Shown: positions 44,806 through 53,844 of the stretch, piece by piece
How positions within the stretch are numbered: position 1 is the stretch's first letter
Layout: each line of letters starts with the position of its first letter
Source: a virus
Length of the DNA: 64,000 nucleotides
IMG/VR virus record: IMGVR_UViG_3300019487_000001
Location: 126,001 to 190,000 of that record
Strand: one strand, 5' to 3'
The notes under the pieces: model-generated
Told to the model about the DNA's origin: nothing
The model's input: the letters and a program-made list of their open reading frames with translations, nothing else
The model's database searches: none
Position numbers and translations under genes: made by a program

Positions 44806-45334
44806 CTCGATTCTCCTCAAATCTTAAGTTTAAGTTCTGAAATCTTGATTGTACCTCTTCGGTAGACGAGGGTGGTTCTACTATTGACTTTAACTTAAAA
44901 TACCACCGTTGTCTAAGGTAATTTGGAAGCTCATCGAATTCAGGAGTGAGGTCTCGAGGGTTGACGGAGATGATTAGGTTGGGCCTACCGAGCCAGCTGT
45001 ACCGGATAAACTTATAGCTGCGGCTTTCATACTCGTCAGTGCGCATAGAGTAGTGCCCATTGAGGATGTCGTAGTTAAATCCTACGAACATAATGGCTCC
45101 AATGACACTGGCAATGCCTAAGCCTGTCACAAGGATCCAGGTTGCACCCCAGATTAGGTAACAAATGATAGTGGGGAAGCCAAGAATGCCCATTGGTATG
45201 GCCATCATAAAGAAAAAGGCTCCTACGTATTCTAAAATACGCTCTAGGAACCTTAGTGGGGATATAGCAATCTCAAAACGCTCTCTTAGAGAGGTACGGA
45301 GGTCATGTAAGAGATTTTTTAGATAGGACCACAA
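44738..45334 (-). CDS. Multi-pass membrane protein
   Basis: A 198-residue product from TTG 45334, with AAGGATAG in the end of the upstream gene as site. Two or three hydrophobic segments lie at about 35-95 (VGAFFFMMAIPMGILGFP, then LVTGLGIASVIGAIMFVGF), flanked by soluble charged ends. Its 3' end overlaps the next gene by 68 bp. It could be a phage membrane or superinfection-control protein; no signature allows a firm call. Confidence 0.6.
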   Translation of the reverse strand: MWSYLKNLLHDLRTSLRERFEIAISPLRFLERILEYVGAFFFMMAIPMGILGFPTIICYLIWGATWILVTGLGIASVIGAIMFVGFNYDILNGHYSMRTDEYESRSYKFIRYSWLGRPNLIISVNPRDLTPEFDELPNYLRQRWYFKLKSIVEPPSSTEEVQSRFQNLNLRFEENRDGIRVDNQTRNPSRSEEEGPQS

Positions 45335-45342
45335 TGCAATCT

Positions 45343-45801
45343 CTATCCTTGTTCAGGTGGCTTATCGTCAAAAGTGCCATCCACGCCGAAACTGGCGTCG
45401 TTAAATGGATCTCCTGACTTCTCTAGCTGATCAATCTGCTTCTGGATACTCTGAAAAGGCTTAATAACCTTCTCTTCAAAGACCTCTTGGTACTTGACGG
45501 GATCGAGTTTGTTCTCGGGACCTAGGCCAACATCCTTGAGGTAGTGCATCAGGGTCGTAAGAGAGGCAAATGAATGGGCACTCTTATTAAAGAGCTCTGT
45601 CAAGCCACCGGCGAGGGCTTCAATCTCGTATTCAATACGATCTGAATGAGCTGCATTGACTAGTTCGATACGAATCATGTCTTTGATTGCCCCGATCACC
45701 TGCTCGGCGTTGGGTTTATCAAACCCAAGAAAGCTCTCTAGGCGCTTGCGGGCTGATTCATATTCTTCTCTGCTTTTAATCTCTTCAGCTTTGGTGCTCA
45801 T
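45343..45801 (-). CDS. Helical hypothetical protein coupled to phosphoesterase
   Basis: This 152-residue soluble protein is mostly helix (EEYESARKRLESFLGF, then VFEEKVIKPFQSIQKQID) with an acidic disordered end. ATGA overlap with the phosphoesterase stop points to coordinated translation. It could be an accessory subunit of that enzyme. No family is recognised. Confidence 0.55.
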   Translation of the reverse strand: MSTKAEEIKSREEYESARKRLESFLGFDKPNAEQVIGAIKDMIRIELVNAAHSDRIEYEIEALAGGLTELFNKSAHSFASLTTLMHYLKDVGLGPENKLDPVKYQEVFEEKVIKPFQSIQKQIDQLEKSGDPFNDASFGVDGTFDDKPPEQG

Positions 45802-47042
45802 ATTTGTTCCTTCCCTTTTTCAAATTCATGTTTGAAGTCTGAACGGTAGTAGTACTTGCCAGCCACTACCCCGAAGTCGCCAGGGATGTGGAACAACTCT
45901 TGGGTTACCTTCTTGCTGTAGGTATCAATATGTGCAAGACCGAAAGCGTTAATGTACTTGGTAACGCCCTCTTCGTATTCTACGCGAGGCTTAGAGCAGC
46001 AGCCCGTGATCATCCACGATGTGTCGATGAAGTCGGTATCAATGAGTGACTTACTGAATGAGATGCCGGGCTTATGGGAATGTCCGTGTGTACCTGACAA
46101 CCGAGAGAACTTATTATCGTATTCGTGACAGGCTACATAGGCACCGTGATAGACTTCGAAGTTCTCTTTGACAGCAGCTTCTGGATTATCGTTCGAGAAG
46201 GCGTGGAGATCAAGCTTAGAGATCAGATTGATCTCGTACTTGTCTAGCCCCATGATGTCTTTGAGGGACAGGTTTAACCAGGGGAGATCTCCTAATAGAG
46301 TGCGAAGCTGAGGAGCGTCCGCTAGGAGCTTAATCAGGCGTGCTTCGTGATTGCCTACAATGAAGTCGATCTGTGCATCAGGACAAGCTTTACGAAGACC
46401 CCCGAAAATAGTTTCTCGTACGAAAGTGCAACGTTCGACCGGTTGATAGAGGCGAGGATCGTGCTTGTATTTCATAGACAGTTCGTAGTAATCAAAGGCA
46501 TCCCCGTTCACGATGATAATGTCCGGTTGAATAATCTTAGCTACATCAAAGATGATAGCTAAAACAAACCGATCAATCTCTAGGTCATGCAGATCAGAGA
46601 TAACCAGGGCGGTTTTAATACGACCCAGACGATCTGCTTTCTTGTACTTGCCATGTTGAGGAATAACTTGATCGATGTAGTATTTCTTATAGATCTCTAC
46701 TTCACCGATTCTTGCAATGAGACGATTGAGCTTCTCTTCTCCGGGAGAAGACTGCAGCACTCCAGATCGGCGAATGAATTCTTTCCAGCTACCGAAGTGT
46801 CGTGCCCAGGTGGTATCATGAAACTTACCATGGGCTCGGTAGAAATCACGAACAATGACTTCGTTGGGGGATAACTGCTGCACTCTCTGCAGGTCAGCTA
46901 TGACCTCTTCTGCAGTTACCGTAAGCTCATACTTCTCTTTTTGATTCTCGGCCAGTATGGCAAGTTGAGCTTGTGATAACCGGCCCCTCTTCCGCTTGAG
47001 TGAATTCTCTTTCGCAATTTGGATCTGTTTTTTTGTTACCAT
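45798..47042 (-). CDS. Calcineurin-like metallophosphoesterase with N-terminal homing-type repeat
   Basis: The 414-residue protein has all metallophosphoesterase blocks: VISDLHD, VNGDAFD, GNHEAR, a CHEYDN stretch and GTHGHSH near the C-terminus. The N-terminal 130 residues are basic and contain RHFGSWKEFIRRSGV, resembling the homing-endonuclease-associated DNA-binding repeat (F-G-S-W-x-x-A/F). This combination could be a DNA-targeted phosphatase or nuclease. It follows the polymerase gene by 7 bp. The substrate is not known. Confidence 0.75.
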   Translation of the reverse strand: MVTKKQIQIAKENSLKRKRGRLSQAQLAILAENQKEKYELTVTAEEVIADLQRVQQLSPNEVIVRDFYRAHGKFHDTTWARHFGSWKEFIRRSGVLQSSPGEEKLNRLIARIGEVEIYKKYYIDQVIPQHGKYKKADRLGRIKTALVISDLHDLEIDRFVLAIIFDVAKIIQPDIIIVNGDAFDYYELSMKYKHDPRLYQPVERCTFVRETIFGGLRKACPDAQIDFIVGNHEARLIKLLADAPQLRTLLGDLPWLNLSLKDIMGLDKYEINLISKLDLHAFSNDNPEAAVKENFEVYHGAYVACHEYDNKFSRLSGTHGHSHKPGISFSKSLIDTDFIDTSWMITGCCSKPRVEYEEGVTKYINAFGLAHIDTYSKKVTQELFHIPGDFGVVAGKYYYRSDFKHEFEKGKEQI

Positions 47043-47049
47043 AGTTTAA

Positions 47050-50000
47050 TTAAATCCTTCCAGTAAAGTCGTTAGAAACTGAGAATTTAGTTGGTATGCT
47101 CCAGCCATTAAAATCGACTGTTAGTCGATGATCGCCGGGAGTCTCTTGTGCTATTCTAGCAACTTTAGAAACTTCTTGCAAGCTAGAAACTTTCAGTCTA
47201 ACGCCCGTGAGTTTAGCAACCAGGTCTTTTAGAGCCTCAGCTGAGTTGACAAAGAACTCAGACTTTGTTTCAGAATTTTTAACTGAGCCGTGTAACACCA
47301 CGCACTCGCCTTCCATGAGAAGATGCTGGATGTTTTCATAATTACCGGGAAACACTGTTGCTGTCATGTTACCAGTTAGATCTTCCACTGTCAACTTCGC
47401 CATCATCTTACCAGAGTATTTACTGTCTTTTTTCTTAACGGGCCACACTTCTTTTGCGGTGATGACGCCCACTATCTTGGCATGTTTTGCATCGCTGATC
47501 GCCAAAACCTGGGAGATGGTTGAATAATGCTTCTGTACTTGCTCTAGGCGCCCCTTGTATTGCTCTAATGGATGGGCACTAACGTATATACCCATAGTGA
47601 GCTTCTCAAAAGCAGCCATCGTAGCCTTGGACCATTCGTCTAGCGGTATGAGTTCGGGCTTGTCTGGTAATGATAACAGTTTCTTTTTGGTTTTACCACC
47701 CTGTTTTGTGATCTGAATCAATTCCTGTTTACGGTCATCACACACTTCCTTGCGATCTAACCAATCAACGATCTTGCCGTAGAAATCCAGTAGAGCTCGG
47801 CGTGAGTAACCGAATTCATCAAACGCTCCGCAGTAAATAAGGTGTGTCACCGATGTCTTATTGACCTTCGAACGGTTCACCTTAGACAAGAAGTGTTCAA
47901 AATCCTTAAAGCTCCCGACCTGTTTCCTAACAGACAGAATGTTTTTGTATACAGTATGCCCTATGTTCTTAATACCATTCAATCCGAACCTTACTCCCCC
48001 TTCTTCAGCGGTGAATTTGTCCCCGCTAATATTGATTGAGGGAGGAAGTATTTTGAGGTTTACTTCCTTCATAGCGTTAATAAAAGCTGCCGTCTTCTCT
48101 AGGGGATCAGACTCCGTCTGCACAGAGTTTAGACACGCACAGTAGAAATCCGAGGGATAGTAGTGTTTGAGGTAGGCAGTGTAATAAGAGAGGAAAGAGT
48201 AGGCTAGTGCGTGACTCTTATTAAACGCATATGAGACAAACTCAGATATGTTGTCGAAGAGCTCGGTGATCTTCTCTAGATCATGTCCGTTCTTAATGCC
48301 ACCTTGAACGAACTTTTCTCGCTCTTTGTCCATGACCTCTTGGATCTTTTTACCCATAGCCTTACGGAGATCATCGGCTTCCGCCAATGTATAACCACAG
48401 AGGTCCTGTGCAATCCGCATAACCTGCTCCTGGTACACGATGGTACCATGCGTGGGAGACAGGATGGGCCGAAGAGCTTCTATCTCATAAGAAACTACTT
48501 CTTCACCATTGCGTCTTTTGACGTAGGCTTCCGTATAGCCAGCTTCAAGAGGACCAGGTCGGAAAAGTGCAGTAGCAGCGGCCAGGTCTTCCATGCTTCG
48601 CGGCTGCAACTTAAGAACAAGTTCCCGGAAACCAGAAGAACCCTGAAACTGGAACACACCCGCAGTATCGCCAGAGCAAAGATCATTGTATACCTTTTCA
48701 TCTTCGAGGTCGATCGTATCGAGATCGATCTTTTTGGGTAGTCTAGGATTGATGTTTTGCAATATTTCCTTGACAACCGTGAGGGTGCGAAGGCCCAAAA
48801 AGTCGAACTTCACTAGCCCGACCGCCTCGCAGCTGTCCATATCATACTGAGTTAAGATCTTATCTTTTTCTTTGCCGTAGCAAAGAGGGACTATGTCGAT
48901 GAGTGGGGTGTTAGAGATGATTAAACCAGCTGGGTGGATAGAGATATTCTGAGAGACGCCCTCCAGGCGCTCAAGGGAGCGGAGGATCTCAGAACCTATT
49001 TGTCCTTGGAAGATCTGAGGAGCTTCTTGCTTTGTTCTCTCCAGATCGGGCTGCTTACCATGGATAGCAGCAGGAACTTGGCCGACTAGGTTGCCACATT
49101 CTGCAACAGAATAACCTAGAACTCGTCCAATATCACGAAGCCCGCCTTTGATACCCAGTGTATCAAACGTACAGATCTGGGCTACGTTCTCTTGGCCGTA
49201 TCTCTCTCTAATATATTCAATGACCCGAGGTCTAGACTCCTGGCATATGTCCGTATCAATGTCAGGTAGACCTTTACGGCCAGGATTAAGGAACCGTTCA
49301 AATAGAAGTCCGTACTTAATGGAGTCTATCTTACTAATACCCAGAGCCCATGCAGCTAATGAACCAGCAACACTCCCGCGTCCAGGTCCGATGGGGATAT
49401 CCTGACTGGTACACCAATCAATGACGTCTGCAACTATTAGGAAGTAACCCGCATAACCCATGTTCTTGATTACTTCGATCTCATAGTTGAGACGATCAAG
49501 ATATTGTTGTGGAGGTGTTTCGCCCTGGAACTTCTTAGCCAACCCCGCTCGAGCTTTTTCTTCGAACACAACGTTCTCATCGCCCTCGACCGGGGCCTTG
49601 GGCATGAAGAACTTCTTTGATAAGGGATTCCAGTCTACTTTATCGACGATCTCCTGAGTTCTATCACAATCTGCTTCGTCATGTTCCTTGAGCATTTCGT
49701 CACGAGACTTAAGATACAGATTGTCATAGATCTCGTCTTTGTAGTTGTTGAACTTCTCGTCTGTCACCTTCAGATGATACTGAATTGCTAGGAGAATACT
49801 CTGATGAATGTCATCTGAGGGTAAAAGAAAGTGACAGTCGTTCGTAGCTACAAGCGGTAGATTCCACTGAGCTGCTAATTGTTTGAGGTGGGGTCTTATA
49901 TGTTCCCGTTCTAAATCAGTACCAACTTGGGTCTCAAGATAGTAACGGCCCGGGAAGGTCTCAGAGTAGAATGTTAGGATCCTACTAATCTCTTCATGGT

Positions 50001-50544
50001 CTTTAGCTAGATTAGCACGGGAAAGTTCTGAGGAGAGGCAACCGGATAAGATCACAATACCTTCGCTGTGCTCTCTTAGCACTTCCCAGTCCACACGGGG
50101 GACATAGTAGAACCCTTCTTTGTAGGCTCTAGAGGAAAGCTTGCACAGATTATGATATCCAGTTTGGTTTATGGCGAGAGCTGTCAGATGGTAATTAAAT
50201 TTCTTCGGGGTCTTCGATATACCGCAGCCAGGTATGATTATCGAATCTTCTTTTTCAAGCTTAGGATACTTGAAGGCATCGTCTTTATCTGTCTTGTCCT
50301 TGCGTCCCATAAAACGATTGCCGAAGGCCACATATAATTCACAGCCCAGGACGGGCTTAACGCCTTCTTTAGTACAAGACTTATAGAACTCTACGGCACC
50401 AAATATATTACCATGGTCGGTAATAGCGATAGAGTTCTGGCCGATTTCTCTGACTCGGCGAGCAAGGTCTTTGATGCGAGTGGCACCATCTAATAGAGAG
50501 TACTGGCTATGATTATGGAGGTGGGTAAATAGTTTTTCAGCCAT
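47050..50544 (-). CDS. dnaE: DNA polymerase III alpha subunit (DnaE-type replicative polymerase)
   Basis: The 1164-residue length matches bacterial DnaE. The N-terminal PHP domain has HLHNHSQYSLLDG. The C-family catalytic carboxylates are in PDIDTDICQE (about 430) and VKFDFLGLRTLTVV (about 580). Helix-hairpin-helix and OB regions occur in the last third (MAKLTVEDLTGNMTATVFPG). No DEDD exonuclease domain is attached. This is the phage replicase. It implies recruitment of host clamp and loader, or phage versions outside the window. It starts 3 bp after the stop of a tagged small protein. Confidence 0.95.
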   Translation of the reverse strand: MAEKLFTHLHNHSQYSLLDGATRIKDLARRVREIGQNSIAITDHGNIFGAVEFYKSCTKEGVKPVLGCELYVAFGNRFMGRKDKTDKDDAFKYPKLEKEDSIIIPGCGISKTPKKFNYHLTALAINQTGYHNLCKLSSRAYKEGFYYVPRVDWEVLREHSEGIVILSGCLSSELSRANLAKDHEEISRILTFYSETFPGRYYLETQVGTDLEREHIRPHLKQLAAQWNLPLVATNDCHFLLPSDDIHQSILLAIQYHLKVTDEKFNNYKDEIYDNLYLKSRDEMLKEHDEADCDRTQEIVDKVDWNPLSKKFFMPKAPVEGDENVVFEEKARAGLAKKFQGETPPQQYLDRLNYEIEVIKNMGYAGYFLIVADVIDWCTSQDIPIGPGRGSVAGSLAAWALGISKIDSIKYGLLFERFLNPGRKGLPDIDTDICQESRPRVIEYIRERYGQENVAQICTFDTLGIKGGLRDIGRVLGYSVAECGNLVGQVPAAIHGKQPDLERTKQEAPQIFQGQIGSEILRSLERLEGVSQNISIHPAGLIISNTPLIDIVPLCYGKEKDKILTQYDMDSCEAVGLVKFDFLGLRTLTVVKEILQNINPRLPKKIDLDTIDLEDEKVYNDLCSGDTAGVFQFQGSSGFRELVLKLQPRSMEDLAAATALFRPGPLEAGYTEAYVKRRNGEEVVSYEIEALRPILSPTHGTIVYQEQVMRIAQDLCGYTLAEADDLRKAMGKKIQEVMDKEREKFVQGGIKNGHDLEKITELFDNISEFVSYAFNKSHALAYSFLSYYTAYLKHYYPSDFYCACLNSVQTESDPLEKTAAFINAMKEVNLKILPPSINISGDKFTAEEGGVRFGLNGIKNIGHTVYKNILSVRKQVGSFKDFEHFLSKVNRSKVNKTSVTHLIYCGAFDEFGYSRRALLDFYGKIVDWLDRKEVCDDRKQELIQITKQGGKTKKKLLSLPDKPELIPLDEWSKATMAAFEKLTMGIYVSAHPLEQYKGRLEQVQKHYSTISQVLAISDAKHAKIVGVITAKEVWPVKKKDSKYSGKMMAKLTVEDLTGNMTATVFPGNYENIQHLLMEGECVVLHGSVKNSETKSEFFVNSAEALKDLVAKLTGVRLKVSSLQEVSKVARIAQETPGDHRLTVDFNGWSIPTKFSVSNDFTGRI

Positions 50545-50547
50545 GCA

Positions 50548-50949
50548 TTATACTAGCATACCGAATCTGCCACGGTCAATCTTTTCTTTAGGAGGAGGTT
50601 CGTGGTTAACACGGAAGTAATGATGTTTTCTCCATATATCCCCCTTAGGGTTAGGCATGAACGGGAGTAGATCTGATAGGGTCACCGCTAATACGTGAGG
50701 CATTTCCTCGGTGCTCGAATGACCGCGTTGATGCATTGATGGATCAAAGGAATAGCCGTCGTCGTCCTCCTGGTTTGGATCTTTACCAGCTTCCATCCAG
50801 AACCAGTGTTTCTTTGATTTGTCATATCCAGTTAATACACAGGTGTTATGGGTAGATGACCTAAAGACATAAACGATTTGCTCTGGTCCGGCAAGTACAC
50901 GGTACAGGTGGTGTCCCCATTTGGTTTTAGGTTTTTTAGGTACAGTCAT
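50548..50949 (-). CDS. Small protein upstream of polymerase, ending in RFGMLV
   Basis: A 133-residue soluble protein, rich in aromatic and His residues (KHWFWMEAGKDPN, then RKHHYFRVNHEPPP), ending GRFGMLV, the shared C-terminal tag. It lies immediately before dnaE and overlaps the GIY-YIG gene by 14 bp. A polymerase-linked role is possible given its position. No family is recognised. Confidence 0.6.
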   Translation of the reverse strand: MTVPKKPKTKWGHHLYRVLAGPEQIVYVFRSSTHNTCVLTGYDKSKKHWFWMEAGKDPNQEDDDGYSFDPSMHQRGHSSTEEMPHVLAVTLSDLLPFMPNPKGDIWRKHHYFRVNHEPPPKEKIDRGRFGMLV

Positions 50950-51607
50950 AGCAAATCAATCTTCCTTGTTCTATGTTGCAAGTGTCACATCCACAAAGCA
51001 CATGATTTTCTTTGTCTTCTTCCGTCCATTCGTCCCAGAATGGATTTGTTACAGTAATGAACTTATCTTTTTTGCGTGCATTATTCTCGGCCTCTTCATA
51101 AAACAGAGCTGCAATAATCATGGGACCCTCGAAGTCAGGCCAGCAGCATTCCCCTCCATCATACCCTAGCGCAAAATAAACCTCTTGTCCTATTGCGAAG
51201 GGCTCCTTGCAGTACTCGCAATGCCAAGAAGATTTACGATGACCACGTGGATAGCGTCCGTTCGAAATATTATACCCTAATTCTCGAGCATTACATTCTT
51301 TTATGGCATGTTGCTCTAATATATTAATCTCTTCGTGGGTATTGGCACGAGCAAAAATGGTCCAGGGAGCCTTGGAATAAATTCTAAGTGCCCGATAAAA
51401 TGGTGTATCTTTGTGTTTTTCTAGAGCTTGATACAGATGTGCCGCTAAGCGAACAGGAAAGTTCTCGGTAGCACCAATATAAAACTTTCCGTTAGGGAAA
51501 TCTACCCGGTATAAGAGGAACGTTCCCAGGCGTGGATCGGTTTTATCCGTTACCGGAGGCCTGGGGAATGTTTCTATCCATCTACCTATTTCATTTCTTA
51601 ACTTCAT
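50936..51607 (-). CDS. GIY-YIG nuclease with C-terminal zinc ribbons
   Basis: The start at 51607 overlaps the GP88 stop as TAATG (223 residues). The nuclease core is TFLLYRVDFPNGKFYIGAT (L-Y and Y-I-G) with VRLAAHLYQAL and a later E (HEEINILE). Cysteines follow: CEYC, GGECC, CGCDTC and CYDC, giving two metal sites. GIY-YIG enzymes with fingers are often homing or resolving endonucleases; a phage-genome-specific or host-DNA-degrading role is possible. Confidence 0.75.
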   Translation of the reverse strand: MKLRNEIGRWIETFPRPPVTDKTDPRLGTFLLYRVDFPNGKFYIGATENFPVRLAAHLYQALEKHKDTPFYRALRIYSKAPWTIFARANTHEEINILEQHAIKECNARELGYNISNGRYPRGHRKSSWHCEYCKEPFAIGQEVYFALGYDGGECCWPDFEGPMIIAALFYEEAENNARKKDKFITVTNPFWDEWTEEDKENHVLCGCDTCNIEQGRLICYDCT

Positions 51608-52257
51608 TACCTGAAACAGATACCACACTTCTTACAGTTCATTTCCTTCCCTGCTTTGATACCATTCTCTACAGGGCACACCACTACACCCTCCATACGT
51701 GGCATCCTAGCTTCACGTACGGCCCTAAAAACGAGGTCTACAGGGTAGGGAGGGGTGTCGGTATCCGTCAATGCTAACCAGGCCCGCTTAAAGCCTACTG
51801 GAGGCTCTCCGGTGCCTCTATCACATGATGCCCAGACGGTTACGTTAGGTAAACTGCTGAGTTCTATTAGCTCAGGAAGGATGATAGGGATCCGCCAGCT
51901 CCTGGTGTATGTCCAGAAGTGAGTGTCCGGTCTTAGAATTGCTACTTTCGTCCACGCTTCCACGTACTCGGGGCTAAAGAAGTCCCCTCCTACATGAATA
52001 CGGAACATGGGGCCTCGTATGATTGGCACGAGGTCCAATATCTTGGCAGGATTCTCTCTTACCAGAGAAGAATTATGAGCCCAATAGGGGCCACCGAAGT
52101 ATAAACTGGTTCCTTTTGCAGCGTAACAGATCGCCGCACACTCGGCAGTCTCACCTGGACAGTCCATGTGAGGAGTTATAGAGAAACTCTGTACATGACC
52201 GAGCTTACCGTTCTCTTGAGAGAGATGAAGTTGTCCTGGAATTGTTTTTATCGGCAT
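51607..52257 (-). CDS. GP88-like phage protein with cysteine clusters
   Basis: The 216-residue protein has MDCPGETAECAAICYAAKG near residue 31, the signature of the phage gene-product-88 family, then RIHVGGDFFS, TYTRSW and a final CKKCGIC. Members are found in many phages and have unknown function; the Cys pattern suggests Fe-S or zinc binding. The ATG has no ribosome-binding site and is preceded at 11 bases by TATAAT, so the transcript may be nearly leaderless. Confidence 0.75.
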   Translation of the reverse strand: MPIKTIPGQLHLSQENGKLGHVQSFSITPHMDCPGETAECAAICYAAKGTSLYFGGPYWAHNSSLVRENPAKILDLVPIIRGPMFRIHVGGDFFSPEYVEAWTKVAILRPDTHFWTYTRSWRIPIILPELIELSSLPNVTVWASCDRGTGEPPVGFKRAWLALTDTDTPPYPVDLVFRAVREARMPRMEGVVVCPVENGIKAGKEMNCKKCGICFR

Positions 52258-52262
52258 CTAAA

Positions 52263-52359
52263 TATTCATTATAGTGAAAATTATATGGAGCCTTAGCAAC
52301 AAATCTACAAACCTTCCACGTATTATTCATCATAATGAATATTTTATGGAATCTTTGCA
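52263..52359 (-). promoter_or_regulatory. Two diverged copies of a 36-bp promoter/operator-like element
   Basis: Copies at 52263-52298 and 52324-52359 agree at about 29 of 36 positions. On the - strand both contain TGCWAAG, then TCCATAWAAT, and TATRATGAATA. Copy 1 has a perfect TATAAT at 52268-52273, ten bases before the GP88 start. No consensus -35 (TTGACA) lies at the right spacing; the conserved TGCWAAG sits there instead. Each copy also has a short dyad (TTCA/TGAA). This suggests a phage-specific promoter or activator site. Confidence 0.55.
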
Positions 52360-52363
52360 CCGC

Positions 52364-52732
52364 TTAGAGTAACGAACCAAACCTGCTAGTATCTGAAGGT
52401 ACCACTTCTTGAGGAGTTGTAGTCTGCGTAGGTGTCAGACGGCCAATCTCTTTCTTGAGCTTTTGACATATCAAATGTAAAGCTGGCACCTGAAAGGTGA
52501 TAGGCTGTCTTGGTACTACAGACTCATATACCCAGTCAGTATGCCTATTCTTAATGCGCAAAGTCTGTTTATCTTCGTCATAATGGACATCATAGTTCAT
52601 GTCAATGGAAGAAGCAGAGGAAAGCTGAAGACGATCAACTGCCGCTAGAATAAGGGGAGTTGTGTCATCAATCCTGGCTATCCAGTTATGAAGTCTAGCC
52701 AGTTCCATTAGCTCACTAAGGTGTGTCGTCAT
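52364..52732 (-). CDS. Small hypothetical protein ending in RFGSLL
   Basis: A 122-residue soluble protein, mixed alpha/beta, ending TSRFGSLL, one of six carriers of the C-terminal tag, after a flexible Thr/Pro/Val linker. GGAGG lies upstream. The gene overlaps the previous stop by 17 bp. The motif-bearing tail looks like an extension separate from the domain. Confidence 0.6.
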   Translation of the reverse strand: MTTHLSELMELARLHNWIARIDDTTPLILAAVDRLQLSSASSIDMNYDVHYDEDKQTLRIKNRHTDWVYESVVPRQPITFQVPALHLICQKLKKEIGRLTPTQTTTPQEVVPSDTSRFGSLL

Positions 52733-52898
52733 AAAGAATTAATACCTCCGCTTGTTCGTTGGTTGATTTTAATTTAATTGTCACCGCTCCTAAGAAGCGG
52801 TCAGCTGAGATGTTAGCTAGAATCAACGCAGCGTCGAGTGCGGCTTGTGGATCCACACTCTCAATCGTTATAATCTTAGCTACTACTTTGTTTGCCAC
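52716..52898 (-). CDS. Very small hypothetical protein
   Basis: GTG start behind CAGGTGA; 60 residues with alternating strand-helix-strand (VVAKIITIES, PQAALDAALIL, VTIKLK, VLILYDD). The pattern fits a small alpha/beta fold. It lies between two operon genes with overlaps. No family is known. Confidence 0.5.
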   Translation of the reverse strand: MANKVVAKIITIESVDPQAALDAALILANISADRFLGAVTIKLKSTNEQAEVLILYDDTP

Positions 52899-52900
52899 TA

Positions 52901-53296
52901 TTATTCACCTGTCCTTATTGCGTCCATCGCTATCTTTTCGAATCGAGCTTTCTGAGCATACTCAGGTCCATAGATCAAACTGCTGAGACCTTTAATAAAG
53001 TTCTCGAGTTCTAGAACTTTATTAGCTAGGGCTTCTACTTTATTGTTTGCCTGTTCGGCTTTTTCCTTAGTCATCCGAAAGGTCCAATTCTCATCCATGT
53101 GCCAGCCGTTAAACTGATTTGTGAGCACCTTATTGTGGTACTCGGTCAGTATGCAATAGACGATATCTGATATCCATTCTATCCACCGGTCTTGGTCAGG
53201 CATGGGAACATTAGAACCTATACCAGAGATCTTATTCTTTACCTCATAGGCAATGCGCTGTTCCAGGTCGTCTGGTCGATAAAAAGTTTCGATCAT
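52901..53296 (-). CDS. Helical hypothetical protein
   Basis: 131 residues, ATGA-coupled to the previous gene. A likely coiled coil lies at 75-105 (EKAEQANNKVEALANKVLEL). Tryptophans occur in the middle (WIEWISDIVY). No recognised motif. Confidence 0.5.
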   Translation of the reverse strand: MIETFYRPDDLEQRIAYEVKNKISGIGSNVPMPDQDRWIEWISDIVYCILTEYHNKVLTNQFNGWHMDENWTFRMTKEKAEQANNKVEALANKVLELENFIKGLSSLIYGPEYAQKARFEKIAMDAIRTGE

Positions 53297-53844
53297 AATA
53301 GCTCCCCAAATCTTGATTTTGATTTATCATCCGCTAACACATCTTGAACATTGCCCTGTTCTATACGATCCAGTCTTTTTAGGATCTCTTCTTGCTTGCG
53401 AAGATACCAGTGCGCCAACCTAACCCAGTCGGCAATAAATTCATTGTGAGCACGAGCTTCTAGGCTATCAATTAGTCTTTGAGAATGCTCATCTTCGAGT
53501 GGCACAAAATTCTCCCGTCTTATGGCTGATCGAGCCCATGCGTCTACATCAGTGGGTCCGGTAATACGTCCTAATAAGTCTACGGGTATACTAGAAGGTT
53601 CATATATAGGTACCGTACGTGGAGCTACCAGTGGTTGTTCCGGAAGATTAGCTTGGTACCGCCACCTCTTCATCAACCAGACCTCGAATGGATCACCCGG
53701 CGTGTCGATGGAATACATCTCAGAAAAACCACGGAACTGAACTACGTTCCTCCATGAAGAGTAATAAGCACTTGCAGTGTAGGCTGTATGGGCACCACCG
53801 GGTATATCATATGATATAATCCCAAAGCCCCTATATGTCGTCAT
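53293..53844 (-). CDS. Hypothetical protein ending in RFGELL, after the GHKF scaffold gene
   Basis: The start at ATG 53844 overlaps the end of the 979-residue gene, giving 183 residues; the longer frame to 53994 runs through that gene and is not needed. The product is rich in Tyr/Trp early (YSSWRNVVQFRGF) and helical late, ending KSRFGELL, the shared tag. Its linkage to the repeat protein suggests a virion or assembly role. Confidence 0.6.
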   Translation of the reverse strand: MTTYRGFGIISYDIPGGAHTAYTASAYYSSWRNVVQFRGFSEMYSIDTPGDPFEVWLMKRWRYQANLPEQPLVAPRTVPIYEPSSIPVDLLGRITGPTDVDAWARSAIRRENFVPLEDEHSQRLIDSLEARAHNEFIADWVRLAHWYLRKQEEILKRLDRIEQGNVQDVLADDKSKSRFGELL

